From Candidatus Rokuibacteriota bacterium (GTDB lineage Bacteria > Methylomirabilota > Methylomirabilia > Rokubacteriales > CSP1-6): a stretch of 64,000 nucleotides of DNA. The DNA lies in contig QHSX01000046.1 of the NCBI GenBank assembly GCA_003221695.1, forward strand, positions 1 through 64,000. Reading direction: 5' to 3'. The first letter of the stretch is position 1; the number at the start of each line of letters is the position of its first letter. The position numbers were made by a program, and so were the translations under genes. This document shows, in pieces, positions 63,536 to 64,000 of the stretch. The notes under the pieces are model-generated. The model made no database searches and was not told where the DNA came from. It saw only the letters and a program-made list of their open reading frames with translations.

Positions 63536-64000
63536 TCGAGCTCTTCAGGAACCCGAACTACGACTTCATCGGCAAGCGCAAGTGGGCGTACTACGCCTCG
63601 ATCGCCTTCACCCTGATCAGCCTGACCTCCCTGATGGCCAAGGGTGGTCTGCGGTACGACATCGACTTCACCGGGGGCACGCTCACCCAGGTCCGCTTCG
63701 AGCAGGCGCCGTCCGTCGCGCAGATCCGTTCGAGCCTCGCGACGATCCATCTGGGCGAGTCCATCATCCAGAGGTTCGGGGACGAACGCGAGTTTATCAT
63801 CCGCTTGCCGCTCGCGGCCGTGAGCTCCGAGGAGGTCCAGCAGCGCGTCCGGGCGGCGCTGACGGCCGGCGGGCTCGGAGGGTTCGAGATCCGTCGCGTC
63901 GAATTTGTCGGGCCTCAGGTCGGCCGTGACTTGCAGCTGCAGGCGGCCTACCTCGTGCTCATCGGCCTCGTGTGGATCGCGATCTACATCGCCCTCCGCT
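63532..64000 (+). CDS. secF: protein translocase subunit SecF, N-terminal part
   Basis: The first 156 residues are present. MIELFRNPNYDFIGKRKWAY opens the protein, RYDIDFTGGTLTQVRF is the SecF hallmark after helix 1, and GLGGFEIRRVEFVGPQVGRD closes the periplasmic domain before helix 2. The gene runs off the right edge. It forms the SecDF complex with the preceding gene. Confidence 0.94.
   Translation, partial: MIELFRNPNYDFIGKRKWAYYASIAFTLISLTSLMAKGGLRYDIDFTGGTLTQVRFEQAPSVAQIRSSLATIHLGESIIQRFGDEREFIIRLPLAAVSSEEVQQRVRAALTAGGLGGFEIRRVEFVGPQVGRDLQLQAAYLVLIGLVWIAIYIALR

Overview
The window is a G+C-rich bacterial chromosome segment with dense operons, many 4-nt stop/start overlaps (GTGA or ATGA) and frequent GTG starts. 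A lipopolysaccharide gene (kdsB), MscS, SecDF/YajC and a bactofilin point to a Gram-negative cell. A Pup-type proteasome operon (mpa, dop, prcB, prcA, pafA), a PQQ-dehydrogenase fragment with a small cytochrome c, and many sugar-type ABC transporters with twin-arginine binding proteins fit the Methylomirabilota/Rokubacteria area. That placement is inference from gene content, not a phylogeny.

Layout. 1-961: end of a PQQ-dehydrogenase gene and its cytochrome c. 1187-4454: a scarred accessory block bounded by two copies of a tRNA-Glu-like 3' fragment, holding a DDE transposase and small orphan genes, followed by a 5'-truncated sigma-54 activator. 5353-6728: two tandem secreted paralogues, one with InlB-like repeats. 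6960-16098: housekeeping genes, mostly on the minus strand (hydrolase, methyltransferase, MgtE, DHH phosphoesterase, class II lyase, ApgM, FAH-family enzyme, CusF-like protein, cytochrome c). 16268-28832: two CUT1-like ABC systems. The first (plus strand) has a binding protein and two permeases but no ATPase. The second (minus strand) has two binding proteins, four permeases and one ATPase. 29114-35161: MFS transporters, MscS, kdsB, an LLM oxidoreductase and an HpaI-type aldolase. 35241-42408: fabI followed by a histidine-utilisation operon (hutU, hutI, an amidohydrolase, a divergent hutH). 42431-50177: bactofilin, a Yip1-like protein and the proteasome operon. 50466-57863: peptide-binding protein, thioesterase, yebC, ruvCAB, a DUF2905 protein, SpoIID and CsaA-like genes. 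57917-59125: FTR1/cupredoxin iron operon behind a DtxR-like palindrome. 59330-64000: queA, tgt, yajC, secD, secF.

The most unusual points are these. The proteasome operon is complete except that no pup gene sits where it is normally found. Four operon junctions are bridged by tiny ORFs that start on the upstream stop codon and end on or next to the downstream start. One of these is built of 45-bp tandem repeats, and two share a 50-nt leader element. A tRNA-derived repeat pair flanks the accessory block.
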